Below, in pieces: positions 53,066-62,147 of a DNA stretch of 64,000 nucleotides. The translations under genes and the position numbers were made by a program. The stretch comes from Anaerocolumna sedimenticola (GTDB taxonomy: Bacteria > Bacillota > Clostridia > Lachnospirales > Lachnospiraceae). The stretch is taken from the NCBI RefSeq assembly GCF_009931695.1, contig NZ_CP048000.1, positions 742,501 through 806,500 on the forward strand. The letters run 5' to 3'. The notes under the pieces were generated by a model, which saw only the letters and a list, made by a program, of their open reading frames with translations, had not been told where the DNA came from and ran no database searches. The first letter of the stretch is position 1; each line of letters begins with the position of its first letter.

Positions 53066-54197
53066 CTTGTTCACCTCTCTTAAAAACAGGCTTTCCCGAT
53101 CTAAATAATAGCGCAACCAGAAAAATCGGAAAGCAGTTAAACCCATTAAGACCGTGTACTTCCGTTATTCCATATAAAGCCCATATAATAATAAAAACGC
53201 TTATTTTCAAGTCCCCCTTTTTAGCAAGCAAGTAGAATAAACCAGAAAGCATTCCTATCCAAACCAATCCCTGATTTACTGCCAAGTACGTATAAAGATT
53301 GTCAAAAGTAAATCCGTTTAGCCCCCACTCTGAATCCCACACAACATTATATTTTGTAATGTCCTGTCCAAATAACGAATAACCAAAGTGTGAAACACCA
53401 TATGCCCCTAACTTAATTCTACCAGTAAGTAATGTATTTATAGACATTGCAAATATGTTTCCCGACAAAATAAGTTTTACAAAAAAAAGTGTGACTCCTG
53501 CGCAAATCGGAACAATAAACTTAGCGATTATATTCATCAAATTTTTGAATGAATATTTGGTTTTTGAAACCAACAATAACATACAAAAGAAAATTGTAAT
53601 TATGAAACTGGTTCTTGTCTTTGTAAAATACATAGCTACTAAAGCAACAAAAAAAATCCCGAATATATGCTTAATTTTAATTTTTTCGTAATTTAACCAC
53701 GTCCATAAAATCAACAAATTAAAAAGATAAATGGAAAAAGAATTTGGATGTCTAAAACCAAAGCAATATCTATCCACCCCATTAATAAGCAATACTAATG
53801 AGAGATTTCCCAAAATAAACAGCAGTACCGCTATACACGTATGAACCACAAAAAAGAAAAATTGCAACTTAAAAATAAGCGTAAAAATTTTATCCAAATA
53901 CTGCCCACGAATGGCCAGGCATACAATAATTGTAATTAAAAAACCATAGTTTCCAGTTTTTAATACGCTAAACAATGATACTAAAGTTACAATGCCATAA
54001 AGGAGTAAGGTTTTAATTGAAAATCTTTCTTGGACGATTGAAATCACAAAACAAACTACCGACATCACCGTAAATATAATATCGAAAACATCTTTATATG
54101 GTATAATTGCAGATTGCAAAAAAGAAGTTTTTAAACACATAATTAAAATCCCCCATTGCAAAGCTATCTGTACTTTGGGAACTCTCAACACACCCAT
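53022..54197 (-). CDS. Wzy-type O-antigen/exopolysaccharide polymerase
   Basis: The 391-residue membrane protein has about ten spans. The motif RYCFGFRHPNSFSIYLF and a large outer loop near residues 265-315 (GVSHFGYSLFGQDITKYN) fit Wzy polymerases. Similarity in this family is weak, so assignment relies on topology and position among glycosyltransferase and flippase genes. Confidence 0.8.
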   Translation of the reverse strand: MGVLRVPKVQIALQWGILIMCLKTSFLQSAIIPYKDVFDIIFTVMSVVCFVISIVQERFSIKTLLLYGIVTLVSLFSVLKTGNYGFLITIIVCLAIRGQYLDKIFTLIFKLQFFFFVVHTCIAVLLFILGNLSLVLLINGVDRYCFGFRHPNSFSIYLFNLLILWTWLNYEKIKIKHIFGIFFVALVAMYFTKTRTSFIITIFFCMLLLVSKTKYSFKNLMNIIAKFIVPICAGVTLFFVKLILSGNIFAMSINTLLTGRIKLGAYGVSHFGYSLFGQDITKYNVVWDSEWGLNGFTFDNLYTYLAVNQGLVWIGMLSGLFYLLAKKGDLKISVFIIIWALYGITEVHGLNGFNCFPIFLVALLFRSGKPVFKRGEQVEKARAGIYSHSCI

Positions 54198-54208
54198 AAT
54201 TATCCCTC

Positions 54209-55300
54209 CTATTTTTGACTTAGAATTTCATCAAGATTTTCTGCAAAAGATTCAACAGAAAAACATTTAGCTGTACTAATTGCATTCCTTCTAACGATTT
54301 TCTTTTCCTCCGTATCATATTCATTAATACTAGATAACAATAATTGGGCAAGTTCTTCATATGCACCTTTTTCAAACAAATAACCATTAACCATATGTTT
54401 GATAATCTCTGGTATAGCTCCGCTTTTAGAACCAATGCAAAGTATGCCTGCTGCCATTGCCTCAACAATAGTAATTCCAAATCCTTCTTCTAGTATAGGC
54501 GCATGGACGAAAATATCTGCTTGTGCAAGTAATTCTGGAACATTACGACAATTTCCCAAAAAAGTAACTCTCTGACCTAAGCCTAAATCCAGAACTTGTC
54601 TTTCTAAATTAGAACGATACTCACCATCACCGACAATAGAAAAATTCCAATCTACAATTTCAGGCAACCTCTTTAGCGCTTTCAATATTACCTGCACGCC
54701 CTTCTGTTCAATTAGGCGTCCAACATAAATTATCTCCGCAGGGCTGTGCTTTGGATGTAGTATGGTAGCCATTTTTTCTACATCGACTCCATTGTAAATT
54801 AGGGTGATTTTATCCGCTGAAATATGAAACTGTTTTATCAAACTTTCTTCTACGAATCGTGAAATTGCAACCACACAATCTACTTTTTGAAATGATTTTT
54901 TTATCAACCATTTTTTTATAGTTAAGCCTCTATTTCCATTCCCACCCTGCATATCCCCCGCATTACAATGTGCATATGCAACAGTTTTAATTTGCGGGAA
55001 CCTCTTTTTTAGTAGCACCAAATAAAAAAGTAAAATAGGTGATGTATGATGTTCTACAATCGCATCTATTTTTTCATCTTTACATACTCTATAAATAGCT
55101 CTCAATGTCCCATACAAGTCTTTCTTTGATAATTTAAGTTCAATTACGTTTAAGTTGGCATTTTTCATTTCTTCAGTTGTTGCACCGCCATTCCATGGGA
55201 AAATAAACCTATTGTCGATATTTGAAAAAACACCATAATCCTTACACAAAGTCTCAATACCACCTGTATTGCCTGATGCTAATAAGTGTAAAAATTTCAT
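54209..55300 (-). CDS. Family 4 glycosyltransferase (GT-B)
   Basis: The 363-residue enzyme has an N-terminal acceptor domain (LHLLASGNTGGIETLCKDY) and the family-4 donor domain with IYVGRLIEQKGVQVILKAL and the ExxxxxxxE motif EEGFGITIVEAMAAG. It acts on a nucleotide-sugar donor in the cytoplasm. It lies between the Fe-S pseudogene and the polymerase gene. Confidence 0.9.
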   Translation of the reverse strand: MKFLHLLASGNTGGIETLCKDYGVFSNIDNRFIFPWNGGATTEEMKNANLNVIELKLSKKDLYGTLRAIYRVCKDEKIDAIVEHHTSPILLFYLVLLKKRFPQIKTVAYAHCNAGDMQGGNGNRGLTIKKWLIKKSFQKVDCVVAISRFVEESLIKQFHISADKITLIYNGVDVEKMATILHPKHSPAEIIYVGRLIEQKGVQVILKALKRLPEIVDWNFSIVGDGEYRSNLERQVLDLGLGQRVTFLGNCRNVPELLAQADIFVHAPILEEGFGITIVEAMAAGILCIGSKSGAIPEIIKHMVNGYLFEKGAYEELAQLLLSSINEYDTEEKKIVRRNAISTAKCFSVESFAENLDEILSQK

Positions 55301-55328
55301 AGATAAATCTCCCTCCGTCTAAACAGCG

Positions 55329-56584
55329 TTACATAAACCTATTTATTATTTTCTTTAATTTCAATCTTAAACTACGCGGCAACGCATTGTATACCATATG
55401 TAATACAATCTGACTTTTAAAATTCTTCTTAAAGAACTTCTCCACCAAAGGATACTTTCCCTGCTTATACAGTTCTAGTGCCTGTTCCCTATCTCTTGCT
55501 TTTTTTGATGGTCCCACATGCTGATGATTGTGATGCTGCACCTTTTCAAAGGTCGATGGATTATCTAAAGAATTGCACAGTTCCTTCCCTTTTTCAGTAT
55601 TTACCAAAACGCAGGATATACCAAACCTTTCATCATAGCTGTCTTTATTCAGTAACTCAGGATGTTCGGCTTTAATCCCCCAGTAATCGCCAATTGTCAA
55701 ATCACTGATGCGATTCGGTCCAGTATATTTGCATGAATAACAATTTTCACGATATGTATAGCCATCCAAGAACAACGTGTTATACGAATTCAATTTTGCC
55801 GGCACATAGACACTACGAACTCTTCCATGATGATCTTTCATGTCTATTCTGCCATTCATTCCCTAACCTTTTTTCTTGTCACGGAATGCATAACCAGTTA
55901 TTTCTTTTGCTTTTCTCTTATCTTTTTCAATTTGGTTATATCCATCAAAAAATTCCGCATTTGGAACTCCATGACAGATTAAATCAATTGTGGTTAAATT
56001 CTCATAGTTCTTTCGTAGAAATCTATATAATCCTGCTATCTGACATGGTGTACCAGAGAACAGAACCTGTCGTTCTTGCTTCAGAAACGTTTGGGCTTAC
56101 TAAAACAATTTCCAATGCTACTCTGAACATACTTCGAACCTTGAAGTTTCGGCAAATTATCTACAGTTTCAATAGCAATGTGATATGGATTAGCATGACC
56201 GTTTTCAAAAGTAAGAGTAGCACCGAAAACAACTCCGCCTTCCTGCAAGAACTTGGTTGTACGAACCGCTGAGAACGCCCCGCCAGAAGCAGAATTGATT
56301 AGCTGCTCTTTATTACGATTAGCTGCTACAAGGACCTGCATTGGCTCACTACCAAAACTATTATTTTGATAAACACAAACCTTCTGGCAAGCACCACATT
56401 CTACACATATTTCTCTATCTATTTGAGGATATAGATAACCATATTCATCTGGCTGCATCGTAATTGCTTGTTTAGGACAAACATTCATACAAGCAGCACA
56501 AGCACAGCATTTATCTTTACTTTCAAAAATACAATTGTGTCCATGTACTTCTTCCTGGTATCTTGTTCCAACAGGAAAAATCAC
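55329..56584 (-). pseudogene. FrhB-like iron-sulfur protein, copy 2, with frameshift and nonsense lesions
   Basis: The 5' part encodes a two-cluster ferredoxin (CCACAACMNVCP and CVECGACQKVC) and SASGGAFSAV, then ends at a stop near 56081. Translating the next frame continues TFLKQERQVLFSGTPCQIAGLY (in two overlapping pieces), CHGVPNAEFF and FRDKKKG, then meets TAG near 55865. Downstream in the same frame GMNGRIDMKDHHG leads to CYSCKY...SDLTIGDYWG and the normal end. Homologues have Trp at the TAG position (TGG to TAG). One frameshift in AAGCCCAAACG and one nonsense change make it a true pseudogene. The apparent start is GTG at 56584. Confidence 0.85.
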
Positions 56585-56590
56585 AAACCT

Positions 56591-57610
56591 CTACCGCTTA
56601 AGGACTTTCTTAATAAAGTCCGCCAAACCGATTTCTCCACATACTTTTTTTGTTACATGAAGAAGCTTGCCCTTTATATTATTTCCTGCATATGTTTTCA
56701 GCACAGTTTCAAACTCTTGTTGCTCCAGATCTCTTATGAATTGCTCACGCAAGTCAGGACGTTGTGTCGGATTTTTTAAATTATGCTGATATTTTACATA
56801 TGCATCAGAAGTACATTCTTTTATATGCATTCCAGTGTCATCATTCACCATCTGTTTTATGCACTCAATTATCTGAGATCCCTTTTGTGTATTGACTATG
56901 ATCTCTGACACCCCATTTTTCTTAGGAAATTCAGGCATAACTCGTTGAATCCCCCAAAAATCTCCTATCGTAATGTCAGAGCATCTATCCAAATTAGCAA
57001 ACTTACAGGAATAACAAACCTCTCTCAAAGGTAAAGCCGTAAAAAACAATGTTGTGTATAGTCTTGACGCATGTGTATTGACTACTGTTTTCCCATTCTT
57101 AAAGTGCACTTTAACCGGATATTGAATCCATCTGCTACCTTTGTATCTGAATTGGAAATCATCAATCGAAGCTTGGTATTTACGTTCCAGCCAATTTTTG
57201 AATTTTTCCCAAACAGAAGGCATTACGGTACCATGGCAAATAATATCTATAAGAAGTAAATTTGAAATTTTCACCTCGTGTACTTTGCAGTAATGCTTTA
57301 CAGAATACACCTGGCATGGCGTTCCTGTGAATAACACTGTTTTTCCTTGCTGTAAGTCATCCATTATCAAAGGCAAGATACCATCCATATTACTTTGAAC
57401 GTATTTACTGCCTCTGAATTTTCGAACCTCATCAAATGTTTCTGCTCTCTGATGCGTAACTTTTAAATCTGAATCAAAAGCTGCTCCATAGGTAATTACC
57501 CTCCCCCGCAAATTTTCAAGTGATTGGTAGATTGCCGTAAAAGCTCCACCAGATGAGCTGTCTTTTAAAATGCTCTCCACATTTCGGAAAGCATATACTG
57601 TCTGAACCAT
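56591..57610 (-). CDS. FrhB-like protein of the exopolysaccharide locus, copy 3 (no ferredoxin domain)
   Basis: The 339-residue protein starts directly at the FrhB-type flavin domain (SSSGGAFTAIY, GTPCQVYSV, CHGTVMPSVW, CYSCKFANLDRCSDITIGDFWG). It lacks the N-terminal 2x[4Fe-4S] ferredoxin of the other two copies, so it would need a partner for electrons. GAGGGTGAGG precedes the ATG. It is followed seven bases on by the pseudogene, which does carry a ferredoxin domain. Confidence 0.82.
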   Translation of the reverse strand: MVQTVYAFRNVESILKDSSSGGAFTAIYQSLENLRGRVITYGAAFDSDLKVTHQRAETFDEVRKFRGSKYVQSNMDGILPLIMDDLQQGKTVLFTGTPCQVYSVKHYCKVHEVKISNLLLIDIICHGTVMPSVWEKFKNWLERKYQASIDDFQFRYKGSRWIQYPVKVHFKNGKTVVNTHASRLYTTLFFTALPLREVCYSCKFANLDRCSDITIGDFWGIQRVMPEFPKKNGVSEIIVNTQKGSQIIECIKQMVNDDTGMHIKECTSDAYVKYQHNLKNPTQRPDLREQFIRDLEQQEFETVLKTYAGNNIKGKLLHVTKKVCGEIGLADFIKKVLKR

Positions 57611-57637
57611 TTAGACCCTCACCCTCCCTATTCGGAC

Positions 57638-58699
57638 TTATTTTATCGCCTTTTGTAAAAATTCCTTACTCTGCTCTATTTTTACATTAGCAACCCTGTC
57701 AAACGCTTGGTAATCGACACCTCGTTTCAAAATACTTAAAATGTGATTTGCCGAACCATCTGCTTGACGATCAGATAATCCGAACTCTTTTAAAAGTGAC
57801 CCAACCTTTTTGATTCTGCTGGGGTTTGTCATGTAACAAGTAAAATCCCTATGACTTAGCATTGAGAACACCACTCCATGAAACGTTCCCGTCACAACAT
57901 ACTTGGCATGACGGAACATCCATACCCATTGAAACGGTGTTAAGTTGACAGTTGTCTTTGTATATTTCTTATCGTTTTCTCCGGCACCATATACCGCATA
58001 GCCATTTGTCTTGGCATAATCAAAAATTACCTCTTTCTGCTCTTTAGACAAACCATCGCAATAATAAAACATAATGTATGGCTGATTGATGCCAGGAACT
58101 TCTTCGTCAGGAATATATGCTAAAAAAGTTGGGTCTACTACCCGGTAAATTTTCTCATTTCTAATTCCTGACGCTAACTGCTCTGTCAATTCGTCTCTTG
58201 CAGAAACTGCTCTGAATTTCTTGATGCCATTTACAACGTATTCAGGTGCGTCCGATCCACTTATGTTTCCAACGCTAGGAGCATAGGCAATCAATTTATT
58301 GCAAGATAATCCTTCTCCAAATTTGATTTTAGCGTTTCCCTTGGTTTCTCTATAATTCCATACCTCATCACTTCCAACAATAATGCAGTCCAATTTCAAC
58401 GCATTCACCTCGCTTGTTTTATAACAACGTTTTGTCAGATTCATGTGAGCTTTTCTGGCATTTCTAAAAGTGCTCGGAAGCTTAATCTTCTGCAGCCAAT
58501 TTGAAATATTTTCTTTGTCTTTATAAAATCGAAACCACCCACCGACATTAATAATAAAGTGTCTCAAATTTAAATCATCAATGATGTAAACTTCGTCATT
58601 TGGTCGCAGTTCTAGGACAGCTTGCTGCAAAGAGTATGCCTGCAAGAAAGCCCCAAAGTTATTGATATAATGATGTGTTAAAATACCTATTTTCATCAT
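57638..58699 (-). CDS. Polysaccharide pyruvyl-transferase-family protein, copy 2
   Basis: The 353-residue protein has the WcaK/CsaB-type opening MKIGILTHHYINNFGAFLQAYSLQQAV and the DCIIVGSDEVWNY block. Late in the protein, VVTGTFHGVVFSML matches the sugar-site signature. Its start overlaps the upstream GT4 gene by ATGA, indicating translational coupling. As with copy 1, an FrhB-like gene is close by (directly downstream). Confidence 0.85.
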   Translation of the reverse strand: MMKIGILTHHYINNFGAFLQAYSLQQAVLELRPNDEVYIIDDLNLRHFIINVGGWFRFYKDKENISNWLQKIKLPSTFRNARKAHMNLTKRCYKTSEVNALKLDCIIVGSDEVWNYRETKGNAKIKFGEGLSCNKLIAYAPSVGNISGSDAPEYVVNGIKKFRAVSARDELTEQLASGIRNEKIYRVVDPTFLAYIPDEEVPGINQPYIMFYYCDGLSKEQKEVIFDYAKTNGYAVYGAGENDKKYTKTTVNLTPFQWVWMFRHAKYVVTGTFHGVVFSMLSHRDFTCYMTNPSRIKKVGSLLKEFGLSDRQADGSANHILSILKRGVDYQAFDRVANVKIEQSKEFLQKAIK

Positions 58700-59808
58700 G
58701 TTTCCTCTGCTAATTTCAAATACCTATTCTGAAGTTTTATCGCTTCATTTTTAATATCATAGTTCTTTTCGCGAATCAAAGCGGAATTATCACTCCGTTC
58801 TTTCATGCTTAATGCACTTTGAAGTGCTTCAACCCACCCGGACATAGGCGCTTTTAATGGAACAAACTGTGCTTTGTCAGAAAAACCAATTTCCTTTGTA
58901 ACACAATCAGAAAAAACACATGGAAGATCTGCAGTTTGAGCTTCTACTCCGACAACCGGAAGACCCTCCCAAATAGATGGCAGAACAAATACATCGAAAG
59001 CTTGATACCATTCGTTTGCATTTCCGACATTACCAACGAACAGTACTTTCTCTACTATATCAAGTTCTCTTGCTTTTTGTTTCATGGATTCCATTAATTC
59101 GCCATCACCCAATAATACGAGATAGGCTTGATTGTCCTTTTCAGATAATTGTTTAAACACTTCCAGTAAAAATGAGTGATTTTTTTGTGTCATAAATCTA
59201 CCCACATGTCCAATAACATTCTTATTTTGCAGTTTATATTTTTCTCGTAAATATTTACGAATGTCTGCATTAAAAACAAAGTGTTCAACTTCAATTGCAT
59301 TGGGAATTAATTCATAATCGCCGTCATCAACCACTCGTTTTCCAAAATAGCATTCTGCAGCTGCAATTCCACAGGTAAAATTATGATTGATATTTGCTTT
59401 TAATCGGCTTTTACAAAACAGTTTAATCGGCAGTTTCCAATCTTTTGTAATACTCGCCCCATGCGCATGAAAAATCCTAACAGGAATATGATTGACCTTA
59501 GCTGCATGAAGTGTATAAACACCTAAAGCTCCGTTATGAGCCTCGACAATTCTATACTCCGGATTTTCCGCAAATAAGTTTTTCATATATGCTAAATACT
59601 TTGGATATTTAGCCGGATTTAAGCCAGATGTACGGTAAATTTTCCCACCCATGTTTTTTATCTCATCATCATAAGCACCCGGCTTTGTTTTGTTGCATAA
59701 AAAATCAAACTGTATTTTATCTCTATCTATATGTCTGTAATAATTCATGAGCATTGTTTCAATACCAGCTCTATCCATATTACTGACTGAGTGTAATATT
59801 CTAATCAC
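58696..59808 (-). CDS. Family 4 glycosyltransferase, EpsF-like
   Basis: The 370-residue enzyme opens MIRILHSVSNMDRAGIETMLMNYYR and has the EpsF-type IRIFHAHGAS segment, VIGHVGRFMTQKNHSFLLEVF and the donor-site motif EGLPVVGVEAQ. It resembles the EpsF/CapM group of exopolysaccharide transferases. The gene starts within two bases of the upstream GT4 stop. Confidence 0.9.
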   Translation of the reverse strand: MIRILHSVSNMDRAGIETMLMNYYRHIDRDKIQFDFLCNKTKPGAYDDEIKNMGGKIYRTSGLNPAKYPKYLAYMKNLFAENPEYRIVEAHNGALGVYTLHAAKVNHIPVRIFHAHGASITKDWKLPIKLFCKSRLKANINHNFTCGIAAAECYFGKRVVDDGDYELIPNAIEVEHFVFNADIRKYLREKYKLQNKNVIGHVGRFMTQKNHSFLLEVFKQLSEKDNQAYLVLLGDGELMESMKQKARELDIVEKVLFVGNVGNANEWYQAFDVFVLPSIWEGLPVVGVEAQTADLPCVFSDCVTKEIGFSDKAQFVPLKAPMSGWVEALQSALSMKERSDNSALIREKNYDIKNEAIKLQNRYLKLAEET

Positions 59809-59809
59809 C

Positions 59810-60961
59810 TTAATTCCCCCTATATAAATCCAATGTTCGATTAACTATGTAATCCCAGTTATATTTATTACAAATAAAATCAGAGGCTTCATTCTTATAC
59901 TTATCCACAAGTTCCGGTTTGTCACAAAGCATTTGCAACTTATCATGCAAATCGGCAACATCACTTTTCTTAAAGGTTACAGCCTTTTCCTCAACCACCT
60001 CCGCGCACTCGGCAATATCCGAGGTCAGGCAACAGTTGCCATAGCTCATTGCTTCCAGCAGGCTCAATGGCATACCTTCCAAATCACTCGGCAAGGTATA
60101 AACATAAGCATTGCTATATAACTCTTCTAACAACTGCCCCTGGACAAATCCGGTAAAAATAATTCGATCATCGCCAGCAGCCATAGTTTTGAGTTGTTCC
60201 ATATATTCTCCACTATCCGAAGCACCACCTGCAATAACAAGCAGCTTATCTGTCTTTACCTGCTTAAATGCCTCAATCAAATAATGATAACCTTTTTCCG
60301 GGACAATTCGTGCAAGGCTCAAAAAGTAACCTTGCTTAGCAGCTAAAGGATACTTTGCTTTCAGCAATTCCAAATTTCTCTGAACCGGTCTGTTCACTCC
60401 ATTCGGAATAAACCGTGTTCTCCGACCGTATATGGCCTGAAAATAATTCTGAACGCCTTCGCTGAGCACAATAATTTCATCCGCAAATTTAACGGCACAT
60501 TTCTCACCCAGCATAATATATGTACGAGCAAACTTACCCCATTTGGCACGTTGGTGATCCAAGCCATGCACAGTTGCAATACAACTCTTTCCAAACAGCT
60601 TTGGGAGCCATAACATTGTACACGGTCCCTCTGCGTGGAAATGAACCACATCATAGTTTCCAAATGCAGCTTCTAAAGCAGCAAAAAACGATGAACTCAT
60701 TGCTGCCAAGCCTTTTTTATCAATTGTACAGACCGACTTCAGGTGAACACCCTTATACTCGCTCAGCGCACTATCGTCGAATTCCTTGCCGCTTACATGA
60801 TGCCCCTTTCGGTTGTAACAGGTCACTTGATGTCCCTGTGCAGCGATCCTGGTGGATAATTCTTCTACTACGATTTCAATTCCGCCTTCTCTCGACGGAA
60901 TACGCTTATGCCCCAACATCGCTATCTTCAAATTTTTATTTTTCATTTTTTTATTAGCCAT
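59810..60961 (-). CDS. Family 4 glycosyltransferase with DUF1972-type N-terminus
   Basis: The 383-residue enzyme begins LKIAMLGHKRIPSREGGIEIVVEEL, the DUF1972 signature of rhamnosyltransferase-like enzymes. FHAEGP, TVHGLDHQRAKW, SLARIVPEKGYHYLIEAF and EGMPLSLLEAMSYG follow. It probably adds the second sugar of the repeat unit. GGGAGAG lies eight bases before the ATG. It is the first gene of the main exopolysaccharide operon, after a roughly 250-nt leader. Confidence 0.9.
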   Translation of the reverse strand: MANKKMKNKNLKIAMLGHKRIPSREGGIEIVVEELSTRIAAQGHQVTCYNRKGHHVSGKEFDDSALSEYKGVHLKSVCTIDKKGLAAMSSSFFAALEAAFGNYDVVHFHAEGPCTMLWLPKLFGKSCIATVHGLDHQRAKWGKFARTYIMLGEKCAVKFADEIIVLSEGVQNYFQAIYGRRTRFIPNGVNRPVQRNLELLKAKYPLAAKQGYFLSLARIVPEKGYHYLIEAFKQVKTDKLLVIAGGASDSGEYMEQLKTMAAGDDRIIFTGFVQGQLLEELYSNAYVYTLPSDLEGMPLSLLEAMSYGNCCLTSDIAECAEVVEEKAVTFKKSDVADLHDKLQMLCDKPELVDKYKNEASDFICNKYNWDYIVNRTLDLYRGN

Positions 60962-61068
60962 TTACTTTACTCTCCCTCAAATATTCCCAAGTCGGGAGCA
61001 TTTATATTGCTATCCAAATCCCGGTGAAAACCGATTTTGAAAATTTTTTCTCTCAATAACACGACGAA

Positions 61069-61101
61069 CAGCGGGTAGAATTACTCTATCCGCTGTGGCA
61101 T
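61069..61101 (-). promoter_or_regulatory. Leader mini-ORF and hairpin before the glycosyltransferase operon
   Basis: AAGGAGGG (61108-61115) is followed at 61099-61101 by ATG and a six-codon frame MPQRIE ending at 61081. CAGCGG/CCGCTG (61069-61074 with 61090-61095), with an inner TAGA/TCTA, forms a hairpin over this frame. It lies between the leader terminator and the first gene. Confidence 0.4.
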
Positions 61102-61122
61102 ACCTACCCTCCTTATGTCGGT

Positions 61123-61149
61123 CAAAAACCCCGTATTTACGGGGTTTTC
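61123..61149 (-). terminator. Terminator inside the exopolysaccharide operon leader
   Basis: AAAACCCCGTA pairs with TACGGGGTTTT around a two-base loop, followed on the minus strand by TTTTTG. It is about 65 nt into the transcript and 160 nt before the first gene, so transcription must pass it. It is typical of attenuated or antiterminated leaders. Confidence 0.85.
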
Positions 61150-61219
61150 GTTCATTTTCCGGGTAAGAAAATATGAACTTGGAGATGAGCCTTTCACTCC
61201 TGAATATCTCCTTGTTCCT

Positions 61220-61225
61220 ATTATA
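61220..61225 (-). promoter_or_regulatory. Promoter (-10) of the glycosyltransferase operon
   Basis: TATAAT at 61220-61225 on the minus strand follows CTTATG by 17 bp, a poor -35. The predicted start is near 61213. The weak -35 together with repeats upstream suggests an activator-dependent promoter. Confidence 0.6.
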
Positions 61226-61309
61226 CCACATCCATAATATGACATAAGGGTATTATGCCGTATTCATATTATGACGTATACATATTATTCCATATCCATA
61301 TTATGACTC
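61226..61309. repeat. Five degenerate 15-17-bp direct repeats upstream of the operon promoter
   Basis: On the plus strand units resemble CCATATCCATATTATGA: they end at about 61242, 61257, 61274, 61289 and 61308. The phase is close to one and a half helical turns. They may be binding sites for a regulator of the operon. Confidence 0.65.
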
Positions 61310-61349
61310 ATTCATCTTATACTAAAGTAATTATAGCTGATTTACTGAT

Positions 61350-61377
61350 AAAAAATCTGAAAATCTTGTGATTTTTT
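61350..61377 (-). terminator. Possible weak terminator after cpsD
   Basis: AAAAAATC (61350-61357) and GATTTTTT (61370-61377) form an AT-only stem with a T-run. It lies between cpsD and the separate promoter of the glycosyltransferase operon. Confidence 0.45.
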
Positions 61378-61424
61378 CGACCTATCCTTAATATTACAAT
61401 TTCATGTTTTACACTACTACACCA

Positions 61425-62141
61425 TCACTTCTCATCCCCATATGTTCCATAATACTTCCCGTAATACTTCCCATAATATTTACCATAATACTTCCCGTAA
61501 TACCCGTTCTTTTCCATCGCAACCTTATTCAACACAACACCAAGAATCCGACAATTGGATTTCTCCAACTGTTGCTTCACATCTCTGGCGAATCGATAAC
61601 TTATGGCATTGCTTTCCACCACCAGGACTGCTCCGTCCGAAACCTTAGCTACTACGGCACTGTCGATAACGGAACCCAGAGGAGGCGTATCAATCAGGAT
61701 ATAATCGTAATCCTGCCTTAACTTCTCTACCATGTCGATAAAGCGCTGGTGTTCCAGAAGTTCTACCGGATTGGGTACTACCGGACCGGAGAATACGATA
61801 TCCATGTTCTCAATATCGGTGTTCAGAAGAACTTCATCTAACTGCTTCTGGCCGGAGAGGTAATGGGTCAGGCCTCCCTCAATCGCACCGGCTTTATATC
61901 TGCCTACCAGGACGGATTTTCTTAAATCGGCATCGATTAGAATTACCTTTTTGCCGGTTTCCGCAAAAGATACGGCCAGGTTAAAGGAGACACTGGATTT
62001 TCCTTCATTGGGTGTACAACTTGTAAAGGCCAGGACCTTCATCTCGTTCCCGCAGAACTGAATATTGGTTCTTAATGTCTTATAGGCTTCGTTGGCCCTG
62101 TAATCCAATTCTTCCCGTTTTGCAAATGTTATCTTGTCCAT
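61425..62141 (-). CDS. cpsD: CpsD/YwqD-type bacterial tyrosine kinase
   Basis: The 238-residue BY-kinase has Walker A SCTPNEGKSS (41-50), Walker A' VILIDADLRK (66-75) and Walker B YILIDTPP. The C-terminus is a tyrosine cluster built of five YYGK repeats (about 212-230), the autophosphorylation site region. It controls polysaccharide chain length with CpsC, which activates it, and CpsB, which dephosphorylates it. The gene order cpsB-cpsC-cpsD supports the call. The repeats correspond to 12-bp tandem DNA repeats that could vary in number. Confidence 0.94.
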   Translation of the reverse strand: MDKITFAKREELDYRANEAYKTLRTNIQFCGNEMKVLAFTSCTPNEGKSSVSFNLAVSFAETGKKVILIDADLRKSVLVGRYKAGAIEGGLTHYLSGQKQLDEVLLNTDIENMDIVFSGPVVPNPVELLEHQRFIDMVEKLRQDYDYILIDTPPLGSVIDSAVVAKVSDGAVLVVESNAISYRFARDVKQQLEKSNCRILGVVLNKVAMEKNGYYGKYYGKYYGKYYGKYYGTYGDEK

Positions 62142-62147
62142 TCCTGC

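Noticed and set aside
61010..61231. 73-codon frame in the exopolysaccharide leader
   Set aside because: Its start lies upstream of the predicted transcript start, it runs through the leader terminator and its sequence is not protein-like.
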